A DNA stretch of 64,000 nt from Brachionus manjavacas (taxonomy: Eukaryota > Rotifera > Eurotatoria > Ploima > Brachionidae): assembly GCA_019054805.1 (NCBI GenBank), contig JAHQIY010000002.1, forward strand, positions 2,728,001-2,792,000, read 5' to 3'. The position numbers and the translations under genes were made by a program. Under the pieces are notes generated by a model that was given only the letters and a program-made list of their open reading frames with translations, searched no databases and was not told the DNA's origin. This document shows positions 23,695 to 36,188 of the stretch, in pieces; position 1 is the first letter of the stretch, and every line of letters begins with the position of its first letter.

Positions 23695-25610
23695 TTTAGA
23701 TTTTTGTTTGAGTTTTATTCGTTTTAATTTTCAAATTTAATAATAATCTTTTAAAAAATTTGAATTATTTATAAGGATTTATCACAGTTTATTTTGTTTG
23801 GCCTAGATATCAGCTATCATAGTATAATTTAAATTTAAAATTAAAGCTACGTGTACAATATGATCTGTTTAAAGTACCATTAGAGAAACAAACTTGTGAT
23901 AAAATTATCAAAAATTAAATTCAAGAGTTATCTTAATATAGGATAGAAATTTTTTTTAATAATGCTAAGAACAACCTAAATTATTATTTTATAGAAGTTT
24001 TGAGATAAATTTTTTGTTAAATTGAGTTACATGCTTGCAAACCTATGATGTTATAATCAAGTGATTTCGATTTATTAGTTTACACCTTTTCTAAATAAAA
24101 AAAAAATCTTTATTTTAAATTATTATTCATTTTGATTAAATTTTTAAATGTCTAAAGTCTATTCCAAAGATCATCTAATGTCTAATCGAGTCTTTAAACA
24201 CATGTAAATGCATTTTTTTCATTTGTGAACATTTTGTTAGGATAAATAACTAATTGAGCAATTCTAGTCAAATAAATACAGATTGAAAAAATTAATTGAG
24301 TTTAAAATATCTGTGTTTTATCGAAAGGATTTTTCCATTGTGAAATATGTGGGAATATTCATTTGGTTTTGGAAATTTATTTTTTAACACTATTCAGAAT
24401 TCTTTTTTTAGGATAAAATCCAAAATTAAGAAAAATATTATTTTTGATCAAAAAAAAATCTTAAAAATATAAATTTTACTCTGAAACAAAAATTGTTCCT
24501 AAATTCTTCGTTTCTATTTATTAAGTTAAACTTAATGTATTACTGGTTCTTATTTAAATGACTTAATAAATTTTAATCTAAAAATTTTTTTATGGGAAGA
24601 AAAAAAAAGAAGAAAAGTAGAAATTTAAAGCAATTAAGTAAAAAATCTTATCTTACCTTATTTTGTCGACCTCTTGGGTGTTTAAATTGGTGATTCATTG
24701 TGCTGGAATATTGAATGCATCTTACTTTGAATTAGCCAGCAAATTAAATTAAATGAAAGGGCCAGTTAAGTTTGTATGAAGAACAGAAGAAGCTTTTTTA
24801 CATCTTTCTATATTTCTGCAAATTTGCTTTTTTTTTGCAATCACAAAAAAATTCAAGCAATTCTCATATTGTTCATTATTTTCAATAATTTAAACGTTCC
24901 ATTACAGTTACCCTCCAGAAGTAGCCCAAGGACCAGATAAGTTAAAATAATTTTGGCTGGCTTATTTAGTTTCTTCATAATTTACTCATGGTTTATTCAT
25001 GTATGAGCTTTGAATGAAAAGCTTTTACTTTGATTAATTAGAAAATTTTCTGTTGAAAACTCTTGTTTTATTTGTATTAAGTCAAATAAAAAATAAAAAA
25101 GACCTCTAAGAAATATAAAGGAGAAATAAACTAGATAAAAAATCATGAATCTTCTCTTATTTATGGTCTTAGTTTTTCAATTTTTTCTTGAAAAATTACT
25201 AAATTGATTTTGGATTCTAATTTTTTTTTAAATTTAAAATAAGCTTGAAATCAAATTGAAAAATGCAATAAATTCTCTTTCACTAGATATAGAAAAAGTA
25301 TGATCAAATTGAGGGATCTAAGAGTGTATTGCCTAAATTGTTCGCCTTATAGTCTTTTTAATACTTTAATCATCAAATCCAATTTTTAACTTAAAAAAGA
25401 AAGTCAAAATAATTTTCGATATCTAGTAAAAATTTTAAACTGATGGGAAAATATAAAATCAAACATCTTACTAATTATAAATCTATCTGCAAAACAACAA
25501 AACCATCTGAATATTTTATTAAAACCTTTCTATTATACAAATTTATAATCATTAAAATAACAAATATTTGACATTTACTAATATTTGTTTTTTTATTAAA
25601 ATTTAAATTA
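23695..25610. other. Intergenic, FABP to MCM10
   Basis: Mostly AT-rich and featureless. A minus-strand ATG-led segment at about 24705-24660 (MNHQFKHPRGRQNK followed by a good gtaaga donor) looks like a short first exon, but I found no partner exon. It might be a distant 5' exon of the neighbouring FABP gene. Confidence 0.35.
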
Positions 25611-28250
25611 TTATTCATTTCCAAAATACATTTCTGAATCCTGATCCAGCTTGGTAGACTTGTTAACAACTATTTCTTTGCAATTATCGTCTTTCATTGT
25701 ACATGGCTCATACTTATCTCCACCACATTGGGAACAAGAAGCAACCGGCACAATTTTGTCCAAAGTATAAGTTCGTTTAGAACAAGATTTACATTTGAAA
25801 AATCTCTGCATCACCATGTGTCTTTTGATCTGGTGCTTTTTAAGTTTACAAAAATCTGATTGAGAAAAAGAGGTATAAGAACAAGTAGCACAAGTAACAA
25901 CTCTAACTTCTCTATTTCGCATATTAGATAACTTTTCATCAATCTTTTCCTCAAGCTCTAGTTTATTATAAAATGCTCTCAGGGCTGAGTTTTTTTCCGG
26001 ATCTCTAGCGTCTTTGGCATGATTAGATTTGATATTTTTGAGCTCTTCGATCAATTTAAGCTTTTTAGCCTTGGAATCTTCTGTATTTGGAGAAGCTGTT
26101 TTGACTGAGCTAGGGCTCATTTTATCCAATTTTCGTTTCAATTGATCTGATGTGGCTGTAGAAGGCGAAAATGGAATGTATTTCGAACTAACATCCATTA
26201 ATTTTTTGCTAGTGGTACTATCTCCAATGTAAAGCTCGAGATCGAAACCCGAATCAGCTGGTTTTTTGGGAGTAATTGGCTTCTGAACTGGAGCTTTTTT
26301 AATTTCATCAATTCTGCTCTTTAAAAAAGACGATGCTTTCAATTTTTCCACTGGTTTGTCATCACACAGCTCAGTGAATTCGACACAAATCTTATCATCA
26401 TTCTGATTATTTTCTGTATTTTTTTTTTGTTTTATTTCCTTCAAAATTTCTTTATGATTGTTGAGATTTGATAAGCCAAAATTTTTTTTCTTATCCTCAT
26501 ATTTTTCTTTTATTAGACTTGAATTCGTCACTAGTGATAAGATGCCAGGCGTGCTCGATAATGAATTAGTTTTTTTCATGTCTACTAATTTTTGACTGCT
26601 GATGGTGGTAATATTGTTCTCATTTGGCAAAAGAAGCTTTGAATTAAAAAGCTTTTTAATTTCTTTGCTTGCTGAGTCGTTGCCAGTGCTAGTTGAGTGT
26701 CTAACTGTAGCCTGCTCTGATAATCGAACTTTTTTTAATTCTTCTTTGTCCAATTTTTTTCCATCCAATTCGGCCAAGAGCTCAGTGTCTGATTTTTTAG
26801 CAGTTTTGACCAAAATATTGGCCATCATAGGTGATTCCTTGGTAATTGAAGAAGTCAAAGAACGAATTACTTCAGATTTTATTTCCTTGGCAGCTTTAGT
26901 CCTAGCTTCAAGATCAGCGAATTTGTTAAAAGTCGAGTTTGGTGGCACAAATTTAAATTCGGAACTTGGACCACTGGATGGAAACAGACCCCCGGGACCA
27001 TACCGACTCACAGATGGACTATCCATCGAGTACTTTTTTTTACTATTTTTATCAAATTGAACACAGTGATAGGTGCAATAGGGAGCTTTTTCCAAATTGA
27101 CCAAATTTTTGCATTTTTTAGGCGCTTCTTGAATTTGGTTTGGATTTGATTTTAGTAATGACTGACAATTTGTGATATCCTTTGCAGTTCCAAGTCGAAC
27201 CAGCTGCGATTCTGATTTGACCGAAAGAGTTAGCTTCAAATTTTGGTTAACTTTTTTGGTAGCAAATTTATTCCAGTCTGATTTTTGTTTTTTATTTTGC
27301 CCAATTTTTACAAACGAGCTTGAATTGTAGGAATTAATTGGCGCAGATTGGGCACTATTTTTCTGTGAATCTAGAAATTCTGGTTTGACTAGCACAAAAC
27401 AGTCGAATTCACTTGATTTCCAATGAGATTTATAAGCACCACCGAACAAAAACAAAGATATTTCCTGTTCACGTTCTAAATTGTTTAAGTCAAATATTTG
27501 CCAAATGACATAATTATTTCCTTTAACTGAACACTTTGATTCCGTTTTGGACCCAATTACAAAAATACTAAACCAGTCCATGTCTTTTGAATCCTTAATT
27601 TCGTGCATTCGCCGGCAAATCTCTGTCAAACGATAATATTTTCCGTAATCACAAGCCAAATGAATGTTCATATCTACTTCATTTTTAAATTCAGACTTGA
27701 TTATTCTGATGCCGGTATTTTTTTCCTTGAATATTGCTTCGGAATCACTTTGCTTTGACGGGGTGGTATTCGATGAGGTTTTTTTGAGTGTGTTGTTATT
27801 TGAGCCTGATTCTTTTGGTTCTTGATCGTCGTTGGTTTTGTTTTTTATCAATTTGTCTTTTTTTATGAGAAATTTTTTTCTTTCTGGTTCAAGTGAATCC
27901 TTATTTTCATTTTTTTCGTCGCAAAATGATTTTTCTTCCTCTTCTTCTTCATTTATTAAGTTCAACAAATCCTCAAGATTTGCATCATTTTCGGTATCAA
28001 GATCTTCATGCGGTTTTTCTATACTTTTTACTTTTGGATTTTTTTTATACCTGGGACGTTCCTCAAGATTGTTAAATTTCTCTGCATCTAATTGTCGATC
28101 ATAATCTTCAACTTAAATCCCTATTATAATTCAAACATATCAAAAGAAAAATTTATTACTTTGCTCAAAATTATTCGATTCGTCCAAGTCATTTTTTGAA
28201 TTGTCCTCAATTCCATAATTGAGCTCAAATTCTTCATCAGAAGAGGACAT
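25611..28250 (-). CDS. MCM10: MCM10 replication initiation factor, 2 exons
   Basis: Nuclear protein that activates the CMG helicase and recruits DNA polymerase alpha at replication origins. Exon 1 is 28250-28160 (start MSSSDEEFELNYG), exon 2 is 28111-25611. The phases fit and give about 863 aa, close to metazoan MCM10 (about 875). An acidic/basic N-terminal region is followed by the OB-fold/zinc-finger core: around residues 150-350, IIKSEFKNEVDMNIHLACDY.., DWFSIFVIGSKTESK, VIWQIFDLN, then the CX..CX..YHC zinc-finger region (CKNLV.., PYCTYHCVQFD). The Lys-rich middle is disordered. The C-terminus holds the MCM10-specific cysteine clusters VTCATCSYTS and FFKCKSCSKRTYTLDKIVP, then CSQCGG. It is transcribed away from CDT1, about 4 kb to its right. 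Confidence 0.93.
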
Positions 28251-29110
28251 TCTTGAATCTTTAATTTTGTTTTTTGATATTTAAATTTTTATATAATTGA
28301 GTTATGTAGAAAATTATTTTTCGATAGAGTAATGAATTAGTCTTATTTAAAATTTCCTTTTTTCTTAAATTTTTTTAATTATCACCTAATTTCAGAATTA
28401 GATAGGTTACCTGAAATAATTGCTATATTTAAGGTACACAAGAAAATTTATCGATAAGCATCGATTCTATTTTTAAAAAAATGAAACATTTACAGAAGAG
28501 AAATATGTGCAAGATATATTTTTAAATTTGTTTATCTGTACCGAGCCAAAGCTGCTTCAGAATAAAATTAAAAAATATAAAAAGTAAAATGAATAATATA
28601 TTAAAAATAATAAATAAAAATTAAATTTTTGAAGTTTCAGGAAAAAAGAAGAAATGGTAAGGTAGCAATTGAAGTTACAGCGAATTTTATTTTTATTTTA
28701 TTTTATTTTTTTACATGATAAAATTATTTATTTAAATTTCTTTTTCACTTTGATTTAAAAAATTATTTTATCAGAGTTGGTCTTTTATTGAAAATATAAT
28801 TTTGATCACATTTGTTTAGTGGTTCTGTTCTACTGTGGTTCATTATACTATATCAGCTCGTAACCTTAAGTTTTATCCATAATTTCTGTAAGTAGTAAAT
28901 TCCAAGTTGTTTCCTTTCGGTTCGGTGAAACTCAATATTTTTATGATTTTTTTTTATTTAAAATTTTTTCTACTCATTTTTTTTATTTATTTTTCTTTTC
29001 AAATATTATATTGAATATTTATTTTATTCAGTCTTTAATCCAAAATTTTTCTATTTTCAAATTTTAATTAGAATATTTTTGAGATTCAATTTTTATTATA
29101 GAGATAAATT
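28251..29110. other. Intergenic with a short LINE remnant
   Basis: 5' flank of MCM10. The segment 28505-28690 is a LINE tail (separate entry). The rest is AT-rich without gene or repeat that I can name. Confidence 0.4.
28505..28690 (-). mobile_element. Very short LINE 3' end (dead on arrival)
   Basis: On the minus strand it carries the end of the LINE coding region (cagtagttt-type bases before tcaggaaaaaagaagaaa) and the family's hairpin tail (complement of TGTACCGAGCCAAAGCTGCTTCAG at 28537-28560). It is less than 200 bp long and so strongly 5'-truncated. Confidence 0.6.
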
Positions 29111-30090
29111 ACCGTAATGCCTTGCTCCCTAATGCCGCATTTATTTACAGAATTCTGGATTTTAATGCTGCATTTAACCCACTTTTTTTTTCCAGATACG
29201 CTGCGACTAAAAATGCTGCAGTTAATGTCAAAATTTTGGTAAAAATGCCGCATTAAAAATGTAAAAAATAATAAAAATATATTTTTCTATTTTTTCAAAT
29301 TGTTTCAAAATTCGAAACACAAAAAATGCTCTTCGGACATAATGCATGCATGTAAAGTTAAAATTTTGAGTTTTAATGCTAGTTTATTAAATTCATTTTT
29401 AACGCTTTTAAGTGTCCAATTTTTTTTTTATAATTTTTATAACTATTATAATAATTTTTATAACATTTTTATAACTATTATCTAAAAGCCACTTCATCAG
29501 AATCAACTGCAGCTCGTTTACCATTAGTAACATTGAGATATAATGCGAATAAAGCTGCTAATGCTCAGTCAGAAGTCGAAAATGAAAGTCCCGAAACAGC
29601 AGCAAATGTATAACCAACCAGAAAAGGCCGTGGTGGTCGCAAAAAGGGAAGCAAAAATAAAAAAACTCTAGAAAAAAAAGCACGTGAGAGAGAAGCTAGC
29701 GAGAGAAAATAATAAAATTTCATTTTTTTTTAAAACAAATGATTTTTATACGGAAAATTTATGCCATTTTTAAATTAAAATACCGTTTTTTTATCAATAT
29801 AAATAAAATTTCGTGACGCATTAAAACTCAAAATTTTAACTTTACATGCATGCATTATGTCCGAAGAGCATTTTTTGTGTTTCGAATTTTGAAACAATTT
29901 GAAAAAATAGAAAAATATATTTTTATTATTTTTTACATTTTTAATGCGGCATTTTTACCAAAATTTTGACATTAACTGCAGCATTTTTAGTCGCAGCGTA
30001 TCTGGAAAAAAAAGTGGGTTAAATGCAGCATTAAAATCCTGAATTCTGGTTTAAAGTGCAACGCATTAGGGGGTAAGGCATTACGGTAAT
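29111..30090. mobile_element. Fold-back element with iterated AATGC(T/C)GCATT motif and internal coding relic
   Basis: Inverted arms of about 270 bp (29111-29385 and 29812-30090), beginning TTACCGTAATGCCTTGC. The palindromic AATGCNGCATT recurs several times in each arm. AATT borders both sides, which may be a 4 bp duplication or part of the palindrome. Between the arms (about 29480-29710) is a short plus-strand coding relic with a TAA inside: ...NKAANAQSEVENESPETAA, then TRKGRGGRKKGSKNKKTLEK, an AT-hook-like basic stretch. So the element probably derives from an autonomous one that encoded a DNA-binding protein. Confidence 0.75.
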
Positions 30091-30684
30091 TCTTGATTAT
30101 ATTTTTCAAACTTGTATATTTAATAATTAATTTTCTTCCGAAAGGCTTAAAACAGAAACATTTTTTATGCTTTAAAACCTCTCGTCCATTCAATTCTTAA
30201 TTTAAATAAATTAATTATCAAGTATATTTTTAAAAATTATATATATTCAAAATGCCATTTATTCGAAAATCGATTCGAATTTACATAATTGATTTCATTA
30301 CCGTTTTCAGAACCAGTTTTAAGGCCGTATCAGGAAAAAGTACAAAAAATTTTCCCTTTTGAACTGAATAAATTGTATGACATTTCACAATGACTTAAAA
30401 ACCAAATATAGACCGAATATTGCTAGAAGAAAATAGCAAATTTAATTCATTTTTTTAATTTTTGTTTCTAATTCACAAAAATACAATGTAAAAATATTTA
30501 TTTTATAAATATTAAATCGAATTTTTATTATATTCTGTTTTGAATTCACTTTAGAAGTGAGATTACTACTATAGAAGACTGAAACTGAGATATGAGAAAA
30601 GACTAGTGATGAAATCGAATATTCAAATCCGAATCTAGCTTTTCGGATGAAAATTAAATTTTAAATAGATAAACTTTAATAATA

Positions 30685-31009
30685 CAGTGCTGCTACGATA
30701 CCTTGAATTTCCTTTTTTGCTGATTTTTTACCATTTTCGCCTTTTTCTACAAAAATTTACCAAAATTTTCGAAAATTTTAGTCAAAAAATTCAATCAAAT
30801 TTTAAAAATTCAAAAAAAAAATTTTTTTCATGAAAATCAGTTTTTTCCACTGAATTTTACAATAATTATCGGTAATTTACGATAATTATCGTTATTTTAC
30901 GAAAAATACCCTTTTTTAGATTACCGTAATATAAAAAAGGGTAATATAGGCTATATTTTACGGTAAATATGGTAAAATATCGTTAATTCAAGGTATCGTA
31001 GCAGCACTG
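30685..31009. mobile_element. 325 bp MITE with TA target duplication (Tc1/mariner-like)
   Basis: Ends CAGTGCTGCTACGATACCTT and the inverse, flanked by TA (30683-30684 and 31010-31011). The inside is AT-rich, with short repeats of TTTTCG/AAAATT and ACGATAATTATCG-type palindromes and no coding frame. TA targets with a CAGTG-type terminus fit Tc1/mariner-derived MITEs. Confidence 0.8.
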
Positions 31010-31138
31010 TATAATTAAAAATAAATTTATTTCAAAAATATTCGAATTAAAATTTGAAAATAAAAAATTTTGAATCAAAAACTGAATATAGTAGTAATAG
31101 TAATGCAAACTGCAGTTTAGAGTCAACCAAGCAGAGCT

Positions 31139-31600
31139 CTAATAAGCTAAAGCAGTCGCTTCAAATCGTTTCGCCATCTGAACATCAAATTTTGCTTTGA
31201 AACTGTTTGCATTCTTTGAGTTGATAATTTCTTCCGGTAATTTGTTCCAATCATTGACAACTCTGTTAATAAAAAAGTTAAATCTAGGAAGACAACTCCT
31301 TACTTGCTCTCGTATAAGGTTCTGTTCGTGTCTTCTCAACTCATATCTTCGATTTTCCATCTTGGCGTTTAAACTATAATTGATCCCGTTAGTAAAATTA
31401 ACAATCTCTTTACCATTAACTATTTTAAACATTTGAATCAAGTCGCCGCGTACTCTTCTTGTTTTTAAGTCGGTTAAATTTAACTCTGATAGTCTTTACG
31501 AGTGGTCTAAATGACGCAATTCATGAACCAATTTAGACGCTCTTCTTGGTACTTTTTCCAGCGCATTCACATCTTTTTCAAAACAGGGACATATATGAAT
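31139..31600 (-). pseudogene. CR1-like LINE fragment (C-terminus of reverse-transcriptase ORF)
   Basis: Encodes ..NALEKVPRRASKLVHEL.. (about 31570-31520), a TAA near 31500, then RRVRGDLIQMFKIVNG and RSCLPRFNFFINRVVNDWNK, LPEEIINSKNANSFKAKFD, ending ATALAY. This is the post-RT C-terminal domain common in CR1/jockey-like ORF2 proteins. It is truncated and interrupted. A better-preserved relative lies at 34983-35560. Confidence 0.8.
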
Positions 31601-32262
31601 ATAATAAATGTTCTTTTTATTTTTGAAAAAAAAATTATTTTTAGATTGTTTTTTTAAATGCTTTATTATTAAATGATATTATTAGAAATTCAATTTTTAA
31701 TGTAAACAAATTAATTTTTAAGAATATTTTTAAAAATTATTTATATTCAAAAATTAAATTTATAACTAATTTTCATTCGAAAGGCTACTTATTCCAATAT
31801 TGTACTGAAAAACTGTATGATATTTCAAAATGACGTAAAAATCAAATATTGACCCAATAAAAATAAAAAAAAAGGGAGAAAATTTAATTCATTTTTTTAT
31901 TTTTTATTTCTGATTCAGAAAAAAACAATCTAAAAGCAATTTTTTTTCAAATACTGTTTATTAAGTGATATCATTTGTAAACGCGGTAATTTTTCTTGTT
32001 CAGCCAAAAATGCAGTAATTTACTTGGATCCGAATTAAATGATTTGGTAACAGTAAATAATATTTGAAGACAAATTTTGTATCAAATCGAATAAAAGAAA
32101 CAAATCGATTTTCTAAACTAGAATGTGAAGGTCATTTGCTAGATTTGTTTGAATTAATCCATTTAAAAGTTCAATGACGACTCGATTTTCAAATTAACTT
32201 TTTTCCAACCTGAGCAGCGCGAACACAAATCGCATTAAAATAGAAAAATTTACACTTCAAAA

Positions 32263-33985
32263 ATGTCTCAAGCTCGAGTGACCGATTTTTTTGCCACACG
32301 AAAACGCAACCGATTCAACCAGGACGAAATTCTACTTAACAAACAAAAAAAAACCCACCATCTAATCGACTCATCGGACTCAAGAGGCGACGAAATAGCC
32401 CAGCTAAAGGAAAAACTGGCCCAGGCAGCTGCGTCTAGCGAACGCTGTCTCCGATCCCGAACCAAACTAGACAATGAGCACAAAGAAGAAGCGCCCGTCA
32501 AACGGTCCAAAAAAAAAGAGCAACTCGAAGCCCTGAGGGCTAAAATGAACCGTTTGGACGAGAAAATCTCCAAAGTTGTTCACCAAGAGCCTCAGACCGA
32601 CAAGCCCGAGGCCAAGGAGAAAAAAAAGCTCAACAAGGCTGACCTCAAGCAAAAAATCGAACAATTCAACCAAAATTTGCTTCAAATGCAGCAAAATGAA
32701 GAAAAAACGGAGACCAAAGTCCAAGCTAAAGAAGCCGAAAGACCGATACCGGCCTATGAAAAATTCAAAGACCTGGCCGACCAGCATCTGGACCCGACCA
32801 CAACTCTAACACTTCCCAAATCGTACTCTCTTTTGCTCGACTCTTTCAAAGGCAGTGACACAATTGTAAAGTTTTTGTTCAACCGAGACGAGATATGCAC
32901 TTTCCTCAAGCTCAAAATGGGCATTCAAAACATCACCAAGCACACGTTTGCGCTCAAGCATCTAGCGCAGATAAAGCACGTGTACCAAGAGGCCTATCTG
33001 TTCAAACAAGAGAAAATATTCATCGACTTCAAAAACGACTACCATTTAATTATAGCGCCCAACATGGACGAAATTGAGACAAATAAAGAGTCGGGACTGA
33101 AACAGTTCAGTCCCATGGTGCTTCTCAAGCGGCTGAAAAAATTCAAGCTCAACTTGTTCAGCATAGTTAAAAAGTTGCATCAGGAATTTTTGCACTCGAT
33201 CGGACTAACTGACATTCCCTTGGAGAGCATTAAGAGATGGCATCAAAAGTTCGACTTGGAAAATTTGCCCGAGATAAGCGAAAGTGAGCTGCCCAAGGCG
33301 CCTGTCGACGAGTCGATCAAGTGCAAGACTGGCAAAGATTTGTTGAACATTGCCAAGGACATATACAGCTCAAGGGTGGGTTCAACTTTTGCACGAAAAA
33401 AAATTTTTATTTTTATTTTTTAAGGTTAAAGACGCCATCAAGGACACAGTTGTTCCGAATGAGGAAAAACTGGTTGTTGAAAAGCCTATAAAAGAGGCCG
33501 ATGCGGCGCTGAATCCAGACCAAAAAGTTATACACAAGCTCAAGGAGAAAAGAGAGACCACTTATAACGCCTTGTTGGACAAGATACGCGCCAAAGAAAA
33601 ACAAAAAGCGCTGGAGAACATGGTCATTAATAATGACAAAGAGAAATTGACTTCCAAATACAATAATTTCAAAGATCTTATACGTTTCTTGCTTTTTTTT
33701 TATCAATCGGAAAAAAAGTCCACTCTCGAATTGGACAAAGTGTGCAAAAAGGCGGCGGATAGCACTAAGGGCAATTTGACTGAGCTTGAGTGCCGCGAGC
33801 TCATCGCCGAGATGTCCAACGATGCCAAAGAGATTAATTTGTTTATTAATGGAGATAGCGGCAAAAAATGGCTCAATGTAATCAAGGTTCGTAATGTACA
33901 GTATCTTCAAATGGACAAAAGTTTTCAATTAAACGAGCTCAGCTCGATGGTCGATAAAGCTCTCGACAAACTCAAGTCTAATTAG
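32263..33985 (+). CDS. CDT1: DNA replication licensing factor CDT1, 2 exons
   Basis: Loads the MCM2-7 helicase onto origins in G1 and is destroyed in S phase. Exons 32263-33375 and 33425-33985 with phase 0 encode 557 aa, near human CDT1 (546). Residues 3-14, QARVTDFFATRK, match a PIP degron (Q-x-x-V-T-D-F-F with a basic residue four after the FF), which directs CRL4-Cdt2 ubiquitination on PCNA-loaded DNA; this is seen directly. A Lys/Glu-rich disordered linker follows. The geminin-binding/winged-helix domain is around residues 165-330 (PAYEKFKDLADQ, LPKSYSLLLDSFKGSDTIVKF, ITKHTFALKHLAQIKHVYQE). The C-terminal MCM-binding winged helix (residues 395-557) includes LDKIRAKEK and WLNVIKVRNVQYLQ. 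GC content is higher than the flanks. Confidence 0.95.
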
Positions 33986-34616
33986 TTTATGAAATGTTTT
34001 TCTTTTATTTTCTTCTTTTTTTTTTATTTTTTGTTTATGAATTCAATTTTCTTAGAAAATATTGGTTTTTTTATTTCAAATCTGAGGGTCTGTGGGGGCT
34101 CTCAGTTTAGTTTAGATTTTTTCTTTTTTTTTTTTTTTGAATTAATTTTTTATCTTGGTTTAAGTGATAATCATAATAAACTGTGATTTGGATAATGACT
34201 TTTTATACTTCAATTTTATTATTATGGACTGGTGGATTTAAATTTGTATCAATAAATCCAATTATTTTTATCTTATTCAACATGTTAATAAAATTAAATT
34301 TTTGTATTGAATTTTTTTTCTAAATACTTGAAAATTTCTAAATACAAATGTTAACACATGTTTTATTGGACCTTTGAATCGAAAATTTGAAACTTACCTT
34401 CGTCAAAGTAAACCTGAGCAAATCCAAAATTTATTTATAGTGGAGTATATTCAATCAATATATTTCTACAATTTTTTGGTTATAAATTTTATTTTATTAA
34501 TAATTTTTTATTTAATGGTACCAGAGTTAGGTATGAAAAAAGTGAAGAAAATTCAATTTTTGAAATATTCTGATTTGAGTATATATTTTTGGACAATTAT
34601 GTTAAATTTTGGTTAA
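33986..34616. other. 3' flank of CDT1
   Basis: T-rich 3' UTR with AATAAA-like signals. An 80-codon frame at 34374-34616 (…KFETYLRQSKPEQIQ…, then hydrophobic) lacks a recognisable family and an ATG at a sensible place. It may be a remnant joined to the LINE that follows. Confidence 0.35.
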
Positions 34617-34982
34617 AACCAATAGCAAGCATGGCGTTCTGCAGCATAATTATGAAAAGAACCATAAACTTTTTGAATGTTATACTTAGAAAAGAACCAG
34701 CAGGATTTAGACGAGGAAGAGGATGCATAGACCATATATTCGCATTTAAGAACATCATAGAACAAAGTCTGGGATGGAATAGCCCCCTGTGTCTTAACTT
34801 CATTAACTTCAAGAAAGCCTTTGATGGCATACACAGAGAAACCTTGTTGGCCATATTAAAATTTTATGGCCTGCGACAGAACATAGTTAACTTGATAAAA
34901 CATTTCAATGAGATTTTCGAGTGTTGTAGTAGTATTAGTAGTAGTAAAGACCGCGAAGCGAGATAACTTGCAGGGATGCCCC

Positions 34983-35560
34983 TCAAAGCGGTCGTCTCAA
35001 TTGGTGCTGGTTGTATTTTATTTTAAAGGAATCAACCGTCTCAGTTGCGACTACTTCGTCTGAAAGTCCGTTATATACATTTGCTATCAGATTGATGAAG
35101 AAGTTGTGTCTTTGCTGACAAGACGCCACGATCTCACGCCTTAGTTGACTTCTCTTCGTGTCTCTCAGAGCCGACCAATTAGGCTCGTTGTACCATGTTA
35201 TTTCATCTTTGCTCTTGTAGACTTTGAAAAGTTGAATTAAGTCACCACGTTGTCGTCTTGTCTCCGGAGATGTAAGACCCATCCGCTCAAGTCTGCTCTC
35301 GTACTCCCTGCCTTTCAAAGGAGTGGGGACTCTCCTTATTCTTCTCTGGACTTTTTCAAGGGTGTCAATATCTCTTCTGAGATTCGGGTTCCAAGCCGAC
35401 ACTGAAAACTCCAGATGCGGACGGATGTATGTGCGATTTAATGAGGCCCATATTTCCACATCCCTTGACACGAATGTAAAAAGTAATGTAGCGTGATTCT
35501 GGAAAAAGGACAATGTACAGTAATCATACATGGATACGTTCTCTCTCCGGCACTTTTTCT
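34983..35560 (-). pseudogene. CR1-like LINE C-terminus nested in the RTE-like LINE
   Basis: A 182-codon open frame: YIRPHLEFSVSAWNPNLRRD, TLEKVQRRIRRVP, RRQRGDLIQLFKVYK and CQQRHNFFINLIANVYNGL, ending LRRPL. This is the typical domain after the polymerase in CR1/jockey-like ORF2 and in many retro-derived protein predictions. It is 5'-truncated and in reverse orientation relative to its host element. The frame is still open, so this insertion is younger than the one at 31139. Confidence 0.8.
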
Positions 35561-35870
35561 AATTCTGATTGATTTTGTCATGAAGAAAAAAACTGTTAAT
35601 TCGAGGGGGATACAATGTGATTAACAGCAAAGCTTGAAGACATGAAGACCGAACAAAGTTAAACCAACCAGACTCGAATTAAATGGAACCAAAACAAAAG
35701 TTATAAGCATCAGCACCAAATTGGATACCCCGATTACCATCGATGGTACACAAATCGAGTGTGTAAGCAAATTCACACACTAAGGAAGCATCATCAGAAC
35801 AGTGATGGGAATACACAGAGACATAAAAATAGACTTGCTAAAGCAAAGAGTGCCTTTGATAGACTCCGAC

Positions 35871-36188
35871 TGTAGTTTCTGTGAATATCCAATAAAAAGA
35901 AATCTATTTATTTGCCAAATGGCTTTTATTAAAATCTAAATAAAGTAGAAGCGGCCATCTTAGCCAAAAAACGAAATCAATTCAATTCATAAAATACTTA
36001 TTTTTTTGTTTTAAGATTTTGTTTAAATACACAATTATGTGCCAACGCATGTTTGTAAAATTTGGATAAACAATATTTTAATGCAAACAAGTGAGGCCAA
36101 GCCTTTGGTTAAGAAAAGCTAAATAAGTTGGGTTTCCAATTACAATGACAAAACACGAGATGATGTCACGAGATGCTACGACATCATA
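35871..36188. mobile_element. 318 bp insertion flanked by CCGAC, possible solo LTR
   Basis: It separates two continuous pieces of the RTE-like LINE. CCGAC occurs on both sides (35866-35870 and 36189-36193), a 5 bp duplication. The insert starts TGTAGT and ends ATCATA and has an AATAAA. A 5 bp duplication with a TG start suggests a solo LTR, but the 3' end is not a clean CA, so another small transposon is possible. Confidence 0.55.

Noticed and set aside
24660-24705. Minus-strand ATG plus donor (MNHQFKHPRGRQNK)
   Set aside because: No partner exon found; kept only as a note in the intergenic entry.
24914-24952. Plus-strand terminal-exon-like piece after an acceptor (YPPEVAQGPDKLK then TAA)
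   Set aside because: No upstream exon with matching phase was found; too short to support a gene.
26602-28104. Plus-strand frames over MCM10
   Set aside because: Antisense shadows; the minus strand encodes MCM10-specific motifs.
32268-33928. Long minus-strand frames over CDT1 (101, 106 and 171 codons)
   Set aside because: Antisense shadows of a GC-richer coding region; the plus strand has a complete CDT1 with splice sites.
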